A stretch of 50,220 nt of DNA, from positions 1 through 50,220 of the forward strand of contig QKGI01000166.1 in assembly GCA_003250475.1 (NCBI GenBank). Reading direction: 5' to 3'. Position numbers and translations under genes: made by a program. The DNA is from Bacteroidota bacterium (GTDB lineage Bacteria > Bacteroidota > Bacteroidia > Bacteroidales > VadinHA17). Below the pieces are notes generated by a model. It saw nothing but the letters and a program-made list of their open reading frames with translations, did no database searches and had not been told where the DNA came from. Shown here one piece after another: positions 16,460 to 26,107 of the stretch. Each line of letters starts with the position of its first letter. Positions within the stretch are counted from its first letter, which is position 1.

Positions 16460-17521
16460 ATGGCGAGGGATATCAGCGGATACATCAAGGAACTGCTTTT
16501 CAGGCACGATTGTGTGATTATTCCGGGCTTCGGCGCGTTTATCGGCAATTATTTTCCGGCGCGTGCCGACCGGAAGGAAGGGCTTTTTCAGCCGCCATCA
16601 AGGAAGATAACCTTCAACCGTCATCTTACCGGTAACGACGGTTTGCTTATAGGCCATATCTCCTCGGTCCTGGGCACCGGTTACGGTGAAGCCCGTGATA
16701 TTCTCAGCGACTGGTCCGGTGAGCTCAGAAGGAAGATCATGACGGGTAACCCGGTATCCATAGATCATCTCGGCATCTTTTCACTCAACTATGAAGGGGT
16801 GATTGTCTTCGAGCCTGACCTGACAGTCAACTACCTCCTCTCATCATACGGGCTGAGCGCCTATCACCGCCATCCGGTGACAGGGTTCGATGTCAGGAAG
16901 AAGGCTCTTGAAAAGCGTCCCGAGCCCTCTGTCAGCCAGCCAACAGTAAGAAGCCTGCTTACACGGGCCGCCGTGATCATCCCCGTGCTTGTGGCTCTTG
17001 CCCTTGTGCCTTTCAATGACCGGATATTCAAAAGCCATATCGAGGAATCGACCCTCAATCCGCTTGCCAGGGCAGAGCTGGAGTTCAACCGCGAACAGAT
17101 AGATGCCGGCAGGGAGGCTGTTACGCCTGCTGCAGAAGAGACAAGGGAGGTTCCCTCACAGGGTGAGGCAGAGGCCGGGGACCCTTTCAGCACTGATCCG
17201 GAGATATCACCGGCAACTGACAGACAGGCAGCTCCTGCTGCCATGCAACAGGTGAGCCGGACAGTCAGCCAGCCATCGACGGCAGTGGTGGTGGAAGAGT
17301 ACAGGTATATGATCATCATCGGCAGTTTCCAGGGAGAAGACAATGCCCTGGTCATGATGGACAAGCTTCGCCGCCGTGGCTTTGACCCGGAGGTTGCAGG
17401 AGGCCCCGACGGTTTCCTGCGCGTCAGTGCCCAGTCTTTCGCGACACTTGACGAAGCCAAGGCCGGCCTCAGCAAGGTGATCAAAGACTTCCCCGGTGCA
17501 TGGGTTTTCAAGAGCAGGTGA
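16460..17521 (+). CDS. HU/CCDC81-like and SPOR domain membrane protein
   Basis: A 353-aa protein in three parts. Residues 1-130 resemble the HU/CCDC81 N-terminal domain (MARDISGYIKELL, IIPGFGAFIGNY, HLGIFSLNYEG). A single hydrophobic helix (AAVIIPVLVALALVPF) lies near 170-185, and an acidic, Ser/Pro-rich linker leads to a C-terminal SPOR domain (YMIIIGSFQGEDNA to PGAWVFKSR). SPOR domains bind denuded peptidoglycan at division sites. The protein is thus likely anchored in the inner membrane with SPOR in the periplasm. A division or envelope role is inferred. Confidence 0.88.
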   Translation: MARDISGYIKELLFRHDCVIIPGFGAFIGNYFPARADRKEGLFQPPSRKITFNRHLTGNDGLLIGHISSVLGTGYGEARDILSDWSGELRRKIMTGNPVSIDHLGIFSLNYEGVIVFEPDLTVNYLLSSYGLSAYHRHPVTGFDVRKKALEKRPEPSVSQPTVRSLLTRAAVIIPVLVALALVPFNDRIFKSHIEESTLNPLARAELEFNREQIDAGREAVTPAAEETREVPSQGEAEAGDPFSTDPEISPATDRQAAPAAMQQVSRTVSQPSTAVVVEEYRYMIIIGSFQGEDNALVMMDKLRRRGFDPEVAGGPDGFLRVSAQSFATLDEAKAGLSKVIKDFPGAWVFKSR

Positions 17522-17555
17522 TCAGTAACCCTCTTTTATGAAGGATACGGAGGTC

Positions 17556-19589
17556 TTACCTTACAGGACTTCCGTTTTTTATTTTCTGTTCGGGCACCAT
17601 AAACACCAGCCTGCCCTGCTCATCCTCAGCCAGGAGCACCATGCCTTTCGATTCAATGCCCTTGATGGTACGGGGAGCCAGGTTAACAATGACTGAGATG
17701 GTTTTTCCCGGCAGTTCCTCAGGAGTGAAGTGCCCGGCAATACCTGACACTATCGTGCGCACATCGATGCCTGTATCTACTTTCAGCCTGATAAGCTTGT
17801 TGGTCTTGGGAACCTTCTCTGCCTCAAGGATGGTGGCCGTACGTATATCCATCCTGGTAAACTCCTCGAAGGTGACGTCCTCTTTACGGTCAGTGGCTTC
17901 AGCCTCGCTCTCCTCATTGGCTTTGCGCGTGTCATGAAGCTTGCTTATCTGTCTCTCTATCTCCGCGTCCTCTACCTTGGAGAACATCAGCTCTCCCGAA
18001 GAAACAAGATGTCCCGGGGCAAGCAGATCAGATCTTCCTGCAGCATCCCAGTGAAGCCCGGTAATGCCGAGCCATCCTCTCAGCTTGTCCATAGAGAAAG
18101 GAAGGAACGGCTCAAGAATGATGGCCAGGTTGGCTGTGATCTGAAGAGATATATATATTATCGTTTTTACGCGTTCGGGATCGCTCTTTATGACTTTCCA
18201 CGGTTCGGTGTCGGCCAGGTACTTATTGCCCAGGCGTGCGAGGTTCATGGCTTCAGCGAGCGCCTGCCGGAACCTGAAGGCTTCCAGGTTGCTTTCCACA
18301 TTTTTTCTGCACTCCATGACAGCACTTAATGTGTCACTGTCAGGTCCGCTCATAGCTCCCGGGGCGGGCACCACTCCCTGGTAGTAGTTGTTTGTCAGCA
18401 CCAGCGTACGGTTGACGAAGTTACCGAGGATAGCCACCAGCTCATTGTTGTTACGTGCCTGGAATTCTTTCCAGGTAAAGTCGTTGTCTTTGGTCTCGGG
18501 AGCGCTGGCACAGAGGGCATAACGAAGCGAATCCTGCTTGCCGGGAAAATCCACCAGGTATTCGTGCAGCCAGACGGCCCAGTTCCTGGAAGTGGAGATC
18601 TTGTCGTTCTCCAGGTTGAGAAATTCGTTTGCAGGCACATTGTCAGGCAGGATATAGCTTCCCTCGGCCTTAAGCATAGCCGGGAAGATGATACAGTGGA
18701 AGACGATGTTATCCTTACCGATAAAGTGGATCATGCGTGTTTCGGGATCTTTCCAGTACTTCTCCCAGTCAGGGGTCAGTTCCCTGGTGGCCGAGATATA
18801 TCCTATGGGGGCGTCAAACCATACGTAGAGCACTTTCCCTTCGGCACCCTCTACGGGTACGGGCACTCCCCAGTCGAGGTCACGGCTGACAGCCCTGGGT
18901 TGCAGCCCCTGGTCGAGCCATGATTTACACTGGCCGTACACATTTGTCTTCCACTCTGTATGCTCTTCGAGGATCCACTTTCTCAGCCACGGTTCATAGG
19001 TGTCGAGTGGCAGGTACCAGTGCAGCGTATCGCGCATGACCGGTGCGCTGCCGCTGATGGTTGAGCGGGGGCTTATCAGATCGGTAGGGCTGAGTGAAGT
19101 GCCGCACTTTTCGCACTGGTCACCGTAGGCATTCTCGTTGCCGCAGTGCGGGCATGTGCCGGTGATGTACCTGTCAGCAAGGAAACAACCGGCCTCCTCA
19201 TCGTAATACTGGCTGGATGTCTTCTCTACAAATTCCCCCTGGTCATACAACTTCCGGAAGAACCCGGAGGCTGTCTCGTAATGTATTTTGTTGGAGGTGC
19301 GTGAATAGATGTCAAAGGCAATGCCGAAGTCGCTGAACGCCTTCTTATTGAGCTCATGATAGCGGTCAACAACCTCCTGCGGTGTGATGCCCTCCCTGCG
19401 CGCCTTGAGGGTGATGGGAACGCCATGTTCGTCAGAGCCGCAGATGGAGATCACATCCTCGCCCCGCATCCTGAGGTAGCGCGTATAGATGTCGGAAGGC
19501 ACGTACACTCCGGCAAGATGACCTATATGAATGGGTCCGTTGGCATACGGAAGGGCTGATGTAATAAGATGACGCTTATATTTCTTCAT
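17556..19589 (-). CDS. metG: Methionyl-tRNA synthetase
   Basis: MetRS charges tRNA-Met. The 677-aa product has the HIGH motif (PIHIGHLAG), a zinc-binding insertion ([18 protein letters not shown], about 142-160), the KMSKS equivalent as DKISTS, and a C-terminal tRNA-binding OB fold (about 570-677, [18 protein letters not shown]). The start [10 protein letters not shown] at 19589 is favoured over an ATG four codons upstream. It converges on the HU/SPOR gene with 34 bases between the stops. Confidence 0.97.
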   Translation of the reverse strand: MKKYKRHLITSALPYANGPIHIGHLAGVYVPSDIYTRYLRMRGEDVISICGSDEHGVPITLKARREGITPQEVVDRYHELNKKAFSDFGIAFDIYSRTSNKIHYETASGFFRKLYDQGEFVEKTSSQYYDEEAGCFLADRYITGTCPHCGNENAYGDQCEKCGTSLSPTDLISPRSTISGSAPVMRDTLHWYLPLDTYEPWLRKWILEEHTEWKTNVYGQCKSWLDQGLQPRAVSRDLDWGVPVPVEGAEGKVLYVWFDAPIGYISATRELTPDWEKYWKDPETRMIHFIGKDNIVFHCIIFPAMLKAEGSYILPDNVPANEFLNLENDKISTSRNWAVWLHEYLVDFPGKQDSLRYALCASAPETKDNDFTWKEFQARNNNELVAILGNFVNRTLVLTNNYYQGVVPAPGAMSGPDSDTLSAVMECRKNVESNLEAFRFRQALAEAMNLARLGNKYLADTEPWKVIKSDPERVKTIIYISLQITANLAIILEPFLPFSMDKLRGWLGITGLHWDAAGRSDLLAPGHLVSSGELMFSKVEDAEIERQISKLHDTRKANEESEAEATDRKEDVTFEEFTRMDIRTATILEAEKVPKTNKLIRLKVDTGIDVRTIVSGIAGHFTPEELPGKTISVIVNLAPRTIKGIESKGMVLLAEDEQGRLVFMVPEQKIKNGSPVR

Positions 19590-19619
19590 CTGTAGAGACA
19601 ATTGATGATTTTAACGCCG

Positions 19620-19627
19620 CAAAGATA
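19620..19627 (-). promoter_or_regulatory. -7 box of metG
   Basis: The minus strand reads TATCTTTG followed by CGG, a close match to TAnnTTTGC, about 30 bases before the metG start. Confidence 0.5.
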
Positions 19628-19656
19628 ATGATTTTAGATGTCTGCCGTAATGCCTC

Positions 19657-20508
19657 TTATTCAACATGTCCGAAGGCTGCCAGCACATCATTCATATAGG
19701 TACGTGATACCGGTACCGACGAAGAGGGTGAGCTGTCGAGCTCGAGAAGCAGTCCTTCCTTTTCCCTGCGTATCAGTTTGACCTTGCCTATGTTGACAAG
19801 AAATGAACGGTGACACCTTATGATAGCCTCCTCCTTAAGTTCCTCCTCCAGTGCATGGAGGGTGTTACGCAGCATGAAACGGGTAAGCTTGTTCTGTGCC
19901 TGGTAACAGACGGTTACGTAGTTGTCGCTTCCCTGAATATATAGTATGTCAGAGTGCTTCAGCGATATCCTGAGGACCCCCTTTTCATCCCTCAGGTGTA
20001 CCATAGGCCGTTGTCCTGATATGTCAGGCTGCTCCCTTATCACTGTGAGTTTCATCTTGCTGTCGCGCCATGAGAACCAGAGCCACAGGATAATGTACGG
20101 CAGGAGAAGGGTAAGCGAGGTGTTCTGAACCGATACGCCCAGCAGATAGGTGAAGGAGCGCTGGTCGTCAAGTATGACTATCTCGAACAGGGTAAAAAAG
20201 AGGGCCATGGATAATATCTCTGCGGCAACCCACAACAGATACTGCCAGATGCAAAGTGTCTTACCCCTGCGGACGGCATGATACATGATCACCCTGCTGA
20301 AGGCAACGATGAGAACACCTGCAAGTATCACGCCGCTGGCATAAACCAGGAGGGTGGGCTTCGATACTTCAAACCAGGTGGCTACCCCGAAGGGTGTGTA
20401 AAGGTTCAGGAAGAGCAGCGCAAACCCTGCCGTAAACAGGATCGTGGTTACTATGTTCCCCTTTTCGGTATGATACCCGGGAAGCTTTTTATTCAGGTCG
20501 ATATTCAT
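19657..20508 (-). CDS. LytTR-type DNA-binding regulator with membrane N-terminus
   Basis: A 283-aa regulator. Four hydrophobic helices fill about residues 20-150. A C-terminal LytTR domain (about 180-283) shows ILYIQGSDNYVTVCY and IRCHRSFLVNIGKVKLIRRE. The start MNIDLNKKLP at 20508 is used; an open frame extends much further but crosses the divergent promoter region and neighbouring gene. No receiver domain is present, so signals may be sensed through the membrane part. Its targets are unknown; the divergent hydrolase-like gene is one candidate. Confidence 0.85.
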   Translation of the reverse strand: MNIDLNKKLPGYHTEKGNIVTTILFTAGFALLFLNLYTPFGVATWFEVSKPTLLVYASGVILAGVLIVAFSRVIMYHAVRRGKTLCIWQYLLWVAAEILSMALFFTLFEIVILDDQRSFTYLLGVSVQNTSLTLLLPYIILWLWFSWRDSKMKLTVIREQPDISGQRPMVHLRDEKGVLRISLKHSDILYIQGSDNYVTVCYQAQNKLTRFMLRNTLHALEEELKEEAIIRCHRSFLVNIGKVKLIRREKEGLLLELDSSPSSSVPVSRTYMNDVLAAFGHVE

Positions 20509-20523
20509 TGCGATGCTCAACTG

Positions 20524-20531
20524 CAAAAATA
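20524..20531 (-). promoter_or_regulatory. -7 box of the LytTR regulator gene
   Basis: Minus-strand TATTTTTG followed by C lies 15 bases before the start codon and fits TAnnTTTG. The remaining divergent gap (to 20697) holds the palindrome CCCTGCAGGG (20584-20593) and GGGCCG/CGGCCC arms at 20591-20596 and 20621-20626. Confidence 0.45.
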
Positions 20532-20697
20532 ATACTTTTAGCGACCTGTTGTTTTCCGGTGACAGGAGGCAGTTATATTTCACCCCTGCAGGGCCGATTT
20601 GACCCCCAATAAAGGGTTTCCGGCCCAACGGGGGGCAGAAGACACCTATTTTTTTGCGACCCGCCCGGTAACTGTTTTGTTTGCAGAAAAAACAGTC

Positions 20698-21849
20698 ATG
20701 GGATATACTTGCAGCGAGAAAGAGATTACAGCACATTTCAGGGCAGGGATAACAGAAGGTCTTATTCCCGGGACGGGGGTAAGCATTTCTTCGGAGGTTT
20801 TTCATTCTTCGGGAGGATATTCCGTTTCTGACAGCAAGAATGTGGCTGACATATTCTGTTCCCTGTTCAGGTCGAAGGAGCTTGAACGCGCGAACAACAA
20901 CTTCAGTTATTATATCATGAAGCCGGGTGAGAGCACAGGGAGGGGTGCCATCATCCTTCTCCACGGCCTTAATGAGCGCAGCTGGGGAAAGTACATGCAG
21001 TGGGGTATAAGGCTTGCTTCAGGTACCGGCAGGCCGGTCGTACTTTTTCCTACGGCATATCATATGAACCGTTCGCCACGCACATGGGTAGACAGGCATA
21101 TCATGATGCCCCTGGTCACGGCACGCACCTCGCTGATGCCCGACACCCGTCTGTCTTCATTTATCAATGTGGCTCTCAGCACACGTATGACAGCGTCGCC
21201 TCATCGCTTTATGCTTTCAGGATATCAGACCATCAGGGATGTGTCATCCCTCATAAACTCGATAAGGGATGGGGAGCATCCCGGTCTGCCGGGTGGAGGG
21301 CCGGTTGATATTTTTGCCTATTCAATAGGGGCGCTGGCCACCCAGGTGATGATGCTGTCGAAACCCTCACCCCTGCCGGACGAAAGCCGCATCATGCTCT
21401 TCTGTGGCGGCAGCACCTTCGGAATGATGAACGGTACCTCAAAGCTGATCATGGACAGCAGGGCTTTTGACAGGCTGCTTTCATTTTATCTCGAATGGAA
21501 AGACATGGGTAAAGTGACCGACGGTGACAGTTTCCTGAAGCTGACGCAGGACACCCCTGAGGGAGAGGCGTTTTTTGCAATGACATCGATGGCGCGGCTC
21601 AGGTCTCTCCGGGGAGCTCCTTTCAGTCGCATGGACGGCAGGTTCATGGCTGTCACTCTTGCAGGCGACACCGTCATCCCTCCCGGCGCGGTGAGCGAGA
21701 CGCTTGAGGGCGCTCATGCCGAGGTATGGGACCCGGGCTATGCCTGCACCCATGAGGTCCCCTTCCCTGTCCTGCCGGGGGAGAAGTCACAGGCTGTAGA
21801 CCGCACCTTCGACAAGCTCTTTGACACTGCCTGCGCTTTTCTTTCCTAA
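20698..21849 (+). CDS. Alpha/beta-hydrolase-like protein (possibly DUF6051)
   Basis: A 383-aa protein. The central part resembles an alpha/beta hydrolase: IILLHGLNERSWGKYM (oxyanion-type HG, about 100), DIFAYSIGALATQVM (nucleophile-elbow-like, Ser in AYSIGA), a late Asp in LAGDTVIPP and a His in TCTHEVPF. I believe it matches DUF6051 of Bacteroidota but cannot confirm. There is no signal peptide. The start at 20698 (MGYTCSEKE) is chosen; an upstream frame covers the divergent promoter area. It is followed by the LD-carboxypeptidase gene. The substrate is unknown. Confidence 0.7.
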   Translation: MGYTCSEKEITAHFRAGITEGLIPGTGVSISSEVFHSSGGYSVSDSKNVADIFCSLFRSKELERANNNFSYYIMKPGESTGRGAIILLHGLNERSWGKYMQWGIRLASGTGRPVVLFPTAYHMNRSPRTWVDRHIMMPLVTARTSLMPDTRLSSFINVALSTRMTASPHRFMLSGYQTIRDVSSLINSIRDGEHPGLPGGGPVDIFAYSIGALATQVMMLSKPSPLPDESRIMLFCGGSTFGMMNGTSKLIMDSRAFDRLLSFYLEWKDMGKVTDGDSFLKLTQDTPEGEAFFAMTSMARLRSLRGAPFSRMDGRFMAVTLAGDTVIPPGAVSETLEGAHAEVWDPGYACTHEVPFPVLPGEKSQAVDRTFDKLFDTACAFLS

Positions 21850-21889
21850 AATGACTACTTTTGGTCGTGTCACTCTAACTTACCCTGAT

Positions 21890-22801
21890 ATGAGACCACT
21901 GATCATCCCGCCTTACCTGAAGGAAGGCGACCAGATAGCCGTTATCTCTCCCGCCAGCCACATAGACCGGGAGGTAGTCATGCCTGCGATAAAGATGCTT
22001 GAGGATTCCGGATTCAGGGTGACAGCCGGCGAACATCTCTTCTCCCGTAGCGGTCCTTTTGCCGGGAGTGACGAAGAACGGCTGGCAGACATCCAGAGGG
22101 CGACAGATGACCCCGGGGTCAGTGCTGTTCTCTGCTCCCGCGGCGGATACGGTATGTCAAGGATAGTTGACAGGATAGACTTCTCCGCACTGAAAAAGAA
22201 TCCGAAATGGTATGTGGGTTACAGCGATATCACCTCACTGCATCTCTGGCTGAACGAGGTATGCGGGCTGGTATCGCTGCATGCCGAGATGCCCCTGAAC
22301 TACACCAACCCCCAATACCTGTCGCGTTGTTATGAGACGATGGTAAGTGCGCTTAAGGGTGAATATGAGAGTATCGTATGGAGCCCGCCGCACGAGGCTT
22401 CTTTTGAGGTGTCAGGCAGGGTAACGGGAGGAAACATATCGCTTATTTACAGTCTCAACGGGACTCCAGCCCAGCCCGACACGGAAGGGGCCATACTGTT
22501 CATAGAGGAGATAGGGGAGCCGTTCTACCACCTCGACCGCATGCTTACCTCCATGCGTATGACAGGTATGTTGAAGGATCTCTCTGCGCTGGTTGTCGGG
22601 GGCATGGAGAAGATCACAGAAGGGGAGCATGTCTTTAACCAGACTGTCGGCGAGGTTGTTATGAATGTTGCAGGCGCGTACGGATATCCTGTTCTCTTCA
22701 ATTTCCCGGCAGGACACATCAGCGATAACAGGGCTCTCTACCTGGGGCGCAGAGCGTCGCTCAGGCAGGCCGGTCATACGGCTGCCCTCACATGGCAGTA
22801 G
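21890..22801 (+). CDS. LD-carboxypeptidase (peptidase family S66)
   Basis: S66 enzymes remove the terminal D-alanine from tetrapeptides during murein recycling. The start MRPLIIPPYLKEGD at 21890 gives 303 aa, the usual size; an ATG at 21851 directly behind the previous stop is possible. Visible are SRGGYGMSRI, VGYSDITSLH with the nucleophilic Ser, IEEIGEPFYHLDRML with the Glu, and PAGHISDN with the His. There is no signal peptide, so it acts in the cytoplasm. It converges on the alanine dehydrogenase gene, with six bases between. Confidence 0.92.
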   Translation: MRPLIIPPYLKEGDQIAVISPASHIDREVVMPAIKMLEDSGFRVTAGEHLFSRSGPFAGSDEERLADIQRATDDPGVSAVLCSRGGYGMSRIVDRIDFSALKKNPKWYVGYSDITSLHLWLNEVCGLVSLHAEMPLNYTNPQYLSRCYETMVSALKGEYESIVWSPPHEASFEVSGRVTGGNISLIYSLNGTPAQPDTEGAILFIEEIGEPFYHLDRMLTSMRMTGMLKDLSALVVGGMEKITEGEHVFNQTVGEVVMNVAGAYGYPVLFNFPAGHISDNRALYLGRRASLRQAGHTAALTWQ

Positions 22802-22807
22802 GTCTTC

Positions 22808-24004
22808 TCAGAAGGCTGCCAGCAGAAGATTGATATCTTTTGAGAGGATCCCGAATTTCTGACCCAGCACCTCGTTGGTGAGAATACCGTTATAGATGTA
22901 TACCCCGCTGCGCAGGCCGTTGTTGAACTTGAGCATAGGTGTTATGCCTCCGGCGTCGGCGATCTCCTGCAACAGCGGCCTGAAGACATTACTGAGGGCT
23001 ATTGACGCCGTCTTGGGTACCCGTGACGGCAGGTTCCAGGCTGAGTAGTGTACCACGCCATGCTTCTCATATATCGGATCACGGAGGGCCCTCGGTTCTG
23101 ACGTCTCGACGCAGCCTCCGGTATCGATGCTGAGGTCAATGATTACCGACCCGCGTTTCATTCCCCTGACCATCTCCTCGGTAACATAAAACCAGGGCAT
23201 GAGTATGTCTGTTGACAGGGCTCCGATAAGGACATCGGCTGACCTGAGGGCTTTCTGAAGCACCTGGGGGTGGAAGGTGGAAGTATAAAGCCGCTGTCCG
23301 AGCAGGTTCTGAAAATTACGCAGACGGTGAACGGAAGTGTCGAATATCCTGACTATCGCACCCAGTCCGAGTGCTGCCCGTGCTGCATATTCGCCGGCAG
23401 TGTTTGCACCTATGATAACCACCTCTGTGGGAGTCACGCCTGTCACGCCGCCCAGCATCACGCCCTTGCCTCCCGAGGTGGTGCTCAGATATTCGGAAGC
23501 AAGCAGCACGGAAGTGATACCGCTGATCTCACTCATTGACTCCACCACAGGCAGCATACCGTCGGCGTCACTTATCTTTTCACTAGCCATGGCCGTCACC
23601 CTCCGTCGCATGAGAAGAGAAAGGGTCTCCTCGCTCATCGTGGCGGCATTCATGAAGGAGATGACGGTCTGTCCTCCCTTAAGCATTGAGGCTTCCTTCT
23701 GCGTAAAGGGAGCTATCTTGATTACAATGTCACAGTCAAATATTCTCTGGGTGGTATCAGCCACAATGGCACCGTTATCACTGTATTCCCTGTCAGTAAA
23801 GCCGGCATTTTCACCGGCGCCGGCCTCCATGAATACCTCGTTGCCTGCATCGGTGATGATCTTGACGGCCTCAGGGGTGAGCCCTATACGCTTCTCGTCA
23901 TCCTGAACATCATGTGGTATACCTATTGACATCTGCCGCCTGCCTACGGTTTTATCTATCAGCTCTTCCCTGGGCATGAAGGCGCTTCTGGCCGGTTCAT
24001 TCAT
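22808..24004 (-). CDS. ald: Alanine dehydrogenase (AlaDH/PNT family)
   Basis: A 398-aa NAD-dependent dehydrogenase of the alanine dehydrogenase/transhydrogenase-alpha family, which interconverts L-alanine and pyruvate. Visible are the N-terminal IGIPHDVQDDEKRIGLTPE, the internal Rossmann site VIIGANTAGEYAARAALGLGA and DLSIDTGGCVETSEP. A transhydrogenase alpha subunit is less likely because no PntB gene is adjacent. It is the last gene of porW-porX-tsaE-ald, 91 bases after tsaE. Confidence 0.85.
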   Translation of the reverse strand: MNEPARSAFMPREELIDKTVGRRQMSIGIPHDVQDDEKRIGLTPEAVKIITDAGNEVFMEAGAGENAGFTDREYSDNGAIVADTTQRIFDCDIVIKIAPFTQKEASMLKGGQTVISFMNAATMSEETLSLLMRRRVTAMASEKISDADGMLPVVESMSEISGITSVLLASEYLSTTSGGKGVMLGGVTGVTPTEVVIIGANTAGEYAARAALGLGAIVRIFDTSVHRLRNFQNLLGQRLYTSTFHPQVLQKALRSADVLIGALSTDILMPWFYVTEEMVRGMKRGSVIIDLSIDTGGCVETSEPRALRDPIYEKHGVVHYSAWNLPSRVPKTASIALSNVFRPLLQEIADAGGITPMLKFNNGLRSGVYIYNGILTNEVLGQKFGILSKDINLLLAAF

Positions 24005-24095
24005 CTGGCGTGGTATTAACGGTTAAACGGACGCTAAACATCAGCAGATCAAAATTAAGATTTTAATCGGAGAGACAACAGGATGGAGGGATAAA

Positions 24096-24536
24096 TCAGA
24101 GAGAAGGGGTGACAGGATCGTTTCCGACAGTCTGGATGACCCTGCTGCCGCCATCGGTAACGGTTATCGACACTTTGAGCGTATCAGGAGGAAGGAGCGG
24201 CTCTATAAGCTCAGGCCACTCCATGAAACAGGGAGAGTCGGAGTCAAAGTATTCTTCTATGCCGAAGTCAAGCACCTCGGTGATCTTTTTTATCCTGTAG
24301 AAATCGAAGTGATATACCGGCGGATGGCCCGGACGCCTGTATTCGTTGATGAGGGTGAAGGTAGGGCTGGTGACGGTATCGGCTACGCCCAGCACGCTGC
24401 AAAGAGCCCTGATGAAGGTGGTTTTCCCGGAACCCATCTGGCCGTAAAAAGCGAACAGCCTTATGCCTGCCGTCTCCTTCAGGAAGTGTCTGGCTGCATC
24501 AAGCAACCGGCTTTTGTCACTGACAACGATCTTCAT
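24096..24536 (-). CDS. tsaE: tRNA threonylcarbamoyladenosine biosynthesis ATPase TsaE
   Basis: TsaE is the small ATPase that works with TsaB/TsaD to form t6A37 in ANN-decoding tRNAs. The 146-aa product has Walker A (FYGQMGSGKTTF, about 30-41), VTSPTFTLINEY (the family Thr/Ser switch) and the C-terminal FMEWPE with the conserved Glu and Trp. It lies 17 bases after porX in the same operon. Length is typical. Confidence 0.95.
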   Translation of the reverse strand: MKIVVSDKSRLLDAARHFLKETAGIRLFAFYGQMGSGKTTFIRALCSVLGVADTVTSPTFTLINEYRRPGHPPVYHFDFYRIKKITEVLDFGIEEYFDSDSPCFMEWPELIEPLLPPDTLKVSITVTDGGSRVIQTVGNDPVTPSL

Positions 24537-24553
24537 AAAGCAAAAGTAATATT

Positions 24554-26107
24554 TCAGATCGGTTCAAGCGATACCAGCGGAAGCATCATCTCATGGAGCG
24601 AGATGCCCCCGTGCTGGAAGGAGTCACGGTAATAGGCCACCACCTGGTTGTAGTTGTTGGGGTATACCAGGAAATCGTTGCCGCAGGCAAAGATGTACCT
24701 GGATGTAATGTTTGTCATCGGCAGCCCTGCTTTGTTCGGGGCGGTGATCTCAAACACATCCCTGGCATTATAGTCGAGATTTCTTCCTGTCTTGTAGCGC
24801 AGGTTCATGGATGTTTGCCTGTCGCCCACCACCCTGACAGGCTTCTGCACCTTCACAGAGCCGTGATCGGTGGTTATTACCACACGTGCTCCCCTGGCAG
24901 CTACCATTTTCAGCAGCTCAAAGAGAGGTGAGTGAATGAACCATGAATGGGTGAGGGAGAGCCACGAGGCTTCATCGCCGGTCATCTGCCGGATCACATT
25001 AACCTCGGTTCTGGCATGACTGAGAAGATCGACGAAATTATAAACCAGCACATTAAGATCATTGGTCATGAGCTGCGACACCTTTTCGTTCAGGTTCCTG
25101 CCCTCCGTGTCAGAGCTGATCTTGGTGTATGACCACTTGCAGCTGAGACCTGCTCTCTGCAGGTTCTTTGCCAGCAGCTTCTCCTCGTTGAGGTTCTTGC
25201 CCTCCTCTTCATGGTCGCTGATCCAGTATTCCGGCATCAGCTCGTCGATAGCGGCAGGCATCAGCCCGGCAAACAGAGCATTACGCGAATATTGCGTGGT
25301 GGTAGGCAGGATGCTGAGATAGAGCTCTTCATAGACCGTACGCATAATCTGCCTCAGGTCACCGGCGATGGTCTGCCACTGATCAAAGCGCATATTATCG
25401 ACAACGATAAAAAAAAGCGGCGATCCCTTACTTATGAGCGGGAAGATCCTCCTGGACATAACTGCCGGTGAGAGGAGCGGTCTTTCGGAAGCGTCGGCTG
25501 ACATCCATGTCATGTAGTTGCCCGAGATATATTTTGCGAATCCTCTGTTGGCGTCGGTCTCCTGCATACGGAGCACCTCCCTCATCCCCGTGTCGGATGA
25601 TCTTATCAGCTCGCCCTGCCAGAAGGTGAGGTGGCGGTAAAGCTCACACCACTGCTCGAAGGAGGAGGCTGACGATATCATGCCGGCGATGTTACCGAAC
25701 TCCTCCCTGAAGACCGTGGTGGTCTGGCGGGAGACAATCTCCCCTATGTCGAGTATGCGCTTCAGGGAGAGGAGTATCTGCTGGGGTTTCACCGGTTTGA
25801 TGAGATAGTCGGCTATCTGTGATCCTATGGCGGCATCCATGATATCCTCCTCCTCGCTCTTGGTTATCATCACCACGGGAATGGACGGGGTGATTGCCTT
25901 GATACGGCGCAATGTCTCAATGCCGCTAAGCCCTGGCATATATTCATCAAGGAAGATGATATCATATGGTTTCTCCTTTACCATTTGTATGGCATCGTTG
26001 CCCGAATGGCAGGTGTCGGTCTCAAAACCCTTCTCCTGGAGGAACAGGATGTGTGACCTGAGTACACCCACCTCGTCATCGACCCATAATATCCTTATCT
26101 GTCTCAT
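24554..26107 (-). CDS. porX: Type IX secretion regulator PorX (response regulator with PglZ/phosphatase domain)
   Basis: PorX controls type IX secretion (T9SS) genes and has a C-terminal alkaline-phosphatase-superfamily domain. The 517-aa product has a receiver domain (1-120) with acidic pair Asp10/Asp11, phospho-acceptor Asp54 in FLDEYMPG and Lys104 in LIKPVK. A helical linker follows, then the PglZ domain (about 210-517) with IVVDNMRFDQW, TTTQYSRNALFAG and VITTDHGSVKV, whose Asp, Thr and His residues fit metal and phosphate binding. No DNA-binding domain is fused. The ATG overlaps the porW stop. Confidence 0.95.
   Translation of the reverse strand: MRQIRILWVDDEVGVLRSHILFLQEKGFETDTCHSGNDAIQMVKEKPYDIIFLDEYMPGLSGIETLRRIKAITPSIPVVMITKSEEEDIMDAAIGSQIADYLIKPVKPQQILLSLKRILDIGEIVSRQTTTVFREEFGNIAGMISSASSFEQWCELYRHLTFWQGELIRSSDTGMREVLRMQETDANRGFAKYISGNYMTWMSADASERPLLSPAVMSRRIFPLISKGSPLFFIVVDNMRFDQWQTIAGDLRQIMRTVYEELYLSILPTTTQYSRNALFAGLMPAAIDELMPEYWISDHEEEGKNLNEEKLLAKNLQRAGLSCKWSYTKISSDTEGRNLNEKVSQLMTNDLNVLVYNFVDLLSHARTEVNVIRQMTGDEASWLSLTHSWFIHSPLFELLKMVAARGARVVITTDHGSVKVQKPVRVVGDRQTSMNLRYKTGRNLDYNARDVFEITAPNKAGLPMTNITSRYIFACGNDFLVYPNNYNQVVAYYRDSFQHGGISLHEMMLPLVSLEPI

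Noticed and set aside
20509-20964. Long N-terminal extension of the LytTR regulator
   Set aside because: It runs antisense through the divergent gene and its promoter gap, and the sequence resembles no domain. A -7 box lies just before the start at 20508.
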